DNA of 64,000 nt from Tropicimonas sp. IMCC34011. GTDB lineage: Bacteria; Pseudomonadota; Alphaproteobacteria; Rhodobacterales; Rhodobacteraceae. Under the pieces are notes generated by a model, which worked only from the letters and a program-made list of their open reading frames with translations, was not told the DNA's origin and searched no databases. Position 1 is the stretch's first letter. Each line of letters starts with the position of its first letter. The stretch spans positions 248,001 to 312,000 of the forward strand of contig NZ_QMEJ01000001.1 of NCBI RefSeq assembly GCF_003390865.1, read 5' to 3'. Positions 62,387 through 64,000 of this stretch are shown here, piece after piece. The position numbers and the translations under genes are program-made.

Positions 62387-62600
62387 GATGTCCGGTCCAG
62401 AAAATACCGAGAGACTTATGCGGCTCCTCCGCCTCGCCTTCAAGCGCGCGCGACGGGGCGCTCATCGCAACGATGCGATCCGGCACCGTCGCGCGCGGGC
62501 CATGCACGCAGCGCACGGCAGGCGCCCGCCGTAAGCTGCGAACGCCTTTGGACAATCCGTCCGAAAGCCCCTATGTGGAGGGAAACCGAAGAGGGCACCG

Positions 62601-63554
62601 ATGCCACGCGATCTCAAGATCCCCGGAGAGCGCCATCCCGAAAAGGCGCACCGCGCGGACAACGCGCAACCCAAGAAGCCTGACTGGATCCGGGTCAAGG
62701 CCCCCACGGGCGAGGGCTACAGGAAGACCCGTGACATCATGCGCACGCATCGGCTCTCCACCGTGTGCGAGGAGGCCGGCTGCCCGAATGTCGGCGAATG
62801 CTGGAGCCAGGGTCACGCCACCATGATGATCATGGGCGAGATCTGCACCCGCGGCTGCACTTTCTGCAACGTTGCCACCGGCCGTCCCGACGCGCTCGAC
62901 GTGTTCGAACCCGGCCGGGTCGCCGATGCGGTTCAGAAGCTCGGTCTGTCCCACGTCGTCATCACCTCTGTGGATCGGGACGACGTCGAGGATGGCGGGG
63001 CGGAGCATTTTGCCCAGACGATCCGCGCCGTCCGCCGGCGCTCCCCCGAAACCACGATCGAGATCCTGACGCCGGACTTCCTCAAATGCGCCCCCGAGGC
63101 GCTCGAGGTCGTCGTTGCGGCGAAGCCCGACGTCTTCAACCACAATCTCGAGACCGTGCCGGGCCTCTACCCGTCGGTGCGCCCCGGCGCGCGCTACTTT
63201 CATTCGCTGCGCCTCCTGCAGCGGGTGAAGGAGCTCGATCCGACGATGTTCACCAAGTCGGGCATCATGGTCGGCCTCGGCGAGACCGGTGAGCAGGTTC
63301 GGCAGGTGATGGACGACATGCGCGCGGCGGATATCGATTTCCTGACCATCGGCCAGTATCTCCAGCCGTCGCCCAAGCACCACGGTGTGGACCGCTTCAT
63401 CACGCCGGACGAATTCGCGTCCTACGAGCGGTCGGCCTATGGCAAGGGGTTCCTCATGGTCTCCGCCACGCCGCTGACGCGCTCGTCCTATCATGCCGGC
63501 GACGATTTCGCCCGCCTGCGCGATGCCCGTCTGAAGAAACTGGGCGTTTCCTGA
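62601..63554 (+). CDS. lipA: Lipoyl synthase
   Basis: 317 residues. Radical SAM enzyme: auxiliary cluster [15 protein letters not shown]-cluster [13 protein letters not shown], and the C-terminal [13 protein letters not shown] with the conserved Ser. Inserts two sulfur atoms into octanoyl chains of the E2 and GcvH proteins. ATG behind GAGGGCACCG. Confidence 0.95.
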   Translation: MPRDLKIPGERHPEKAHRADNAQPKKPDWIRVKAPTGEGYRKTRDIMRTHRLSTVCEEAGCPNVGECWSQGHATMMIMGEICTRGCTFCNVATGRPDALDVFEPGRVADAVQKLGLSHVVITSVDRDDVEDGGAEHFAQTIRAVRRRSPETTIEILTPDFLKCAPEALEVVVAAKPDVFNHNLETVPGLYPSVRPGARYFHSLRLLQRVKELDPTMFTKSGIMVGLGETGEQVRQVMDDMRAADIDFLTIGQYLQPSPKHHGVDRFITPDEFASYERSAYGKGFLMVSATPLTRSSYHAGDDFARLRDARLKKLGVS

Positions 63555-63647
63555 GCCGGCTCGGCGGCTGTCACATGATCGTCACCGCGTCGTCATAGGC
63601 GGTGACCCTGCCGGCTGGTGCCGGATGAGAGTTGAGGAGTTTCGCTC

Positions 63648-64000
63648 ATGAAAATCGCTGTTCTAGGCGGAGACGGATTCTGCGGATGGCCGACGGCCCT
63701 GCATTTGTCCGATCAGGGGCATGATGTGCATGTCATAGACAACCTGTCCCGCCGCTGGATCGACGCCGAGCTTGGCGTGCAATCCCTGACGCCGATGGAC
63801 AGCATTCAGGAGCGGGTCCGGATCTGGAAGAAGGTCACGGGCCGCACCATCACATTCCACAAGATCGACCTCGCCAAGCAGTACGACCGCCTGCGGCTCT
63901 GGCTCAGCGAGGAGACGCCGGACGCGATCATCCACTTCGCGGAGCAGCGCGCCGCGCCCTATTCGATGAAGTCCGATTCCCACAAGGTCTACACGGTCGA
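63648..64000 (+). CDS. sqdB: UDP-sulfoquinovose synthase, 3' partial
   Basis: First 117 codons of a short-chain dehydrogenase/epimerase, cut by the right edge; GAGGAG lies 8 bases before ATG. LGGDGFCGWPTALHLSDQGH (6-25) is the modified Rossmann motif of SqdB/SQD1, followed by VIDNLSRRWIDAELGVQSLT, all typical. Makes UDP-sulfoquinovose for sulfolipid (SQDG), a phosphate-sparing membrane lipid common in Rhodobacteraceae. Confidence 0.85.
   Translation, partial: MKIAVLGGDGFCGWPTALHLSDQGHDVHVIDNLSRRWIDAELGVQSLTPMDSIQERVRIWKKVTGRTITFHKIDLAKQYDRLRLWLSEETPDAIIHFAEQRAAPYSMKSDSHKVYTV

Overview
The window is high-GC DNA from an alphaproteobacterium, most likely a member of the Rhodobacteraceae (roseobacter group). 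This is inferred from codon use and from genes typical of that family: RTX-Hint exoprotein, bgsBA-like glucan synthase, sulfolipid gene sqdB, and an XerD / aroK-aroB / DoxX / ssb neighbourhood. No 16S gene or species marker is present.

Layout. (1) 1-27409: the late half of a contractile-tailed (myovirus-type) prophage, cut by the left edge inside the portal gene. The order is portal fused to an Acb1-type anti-CBASS nuclease, an Acb2-type cyclic-nucleotide sponge, head genes, connectors, sheath and tube, frameshifted tail-assembly chaperone, tape measure, baseplate, fibres, lysis genes (endolysin, holin candidates, nested Rz/Rz1 spanins) and more fibre genes. Two HNH endonuclease genes and two minus-strand cargo genes interrupt the late operon. 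Five small minus-strand genes sit at the right end. The prophage stops at a 53-bp copy of the 3' part of a tRNA-Leu(CAA) gene. (2) 27410-37315: a second island ending at another copy of the same 53 bp (one mismatch). It carries an integrase remnant, a LysR regulator, and a divergent operon of peptide ABC transporter, CapA-like protein and C45-type autoproteolytic hydrolase, plus an IS3 remnant. Prophage and island therefore look like tandem insertions at one tRNA-Leu whose intact copy lies left of the window. (3) 37316-64000: chromosomal backbone. It holds a Cache-HAMP sensor without an output domain, a minus-strand GH8 / HlyD-like / processive glycosyltransferase operon resembling bgsBA of rhizobia, metY, a DUF6973-type gene pair, a 1316-residue RTX-Hint protein, a MobA-like transferase, xerD, aroK-aroB, doxX, ssb, a lytic transglycosylase, a DEAD-box helicase, DUF1206, an AraC regulator, a CNNM/CorC-type membrane protein, lipA and the start of sqdB.

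How it works together. The prophage part would build a small myovirus and lyse the host; its first two visible genes should cleave and sequester CBASS cyclic-nucleotide signals. The island adds uptake and probable hydrolysis of peptide-like or N-acyl compounds under LysR control. The backbone genes around 38-50 kb suggest exopolysaccharide and secreted calcium-binding surface protein, i.e. surface attachment.
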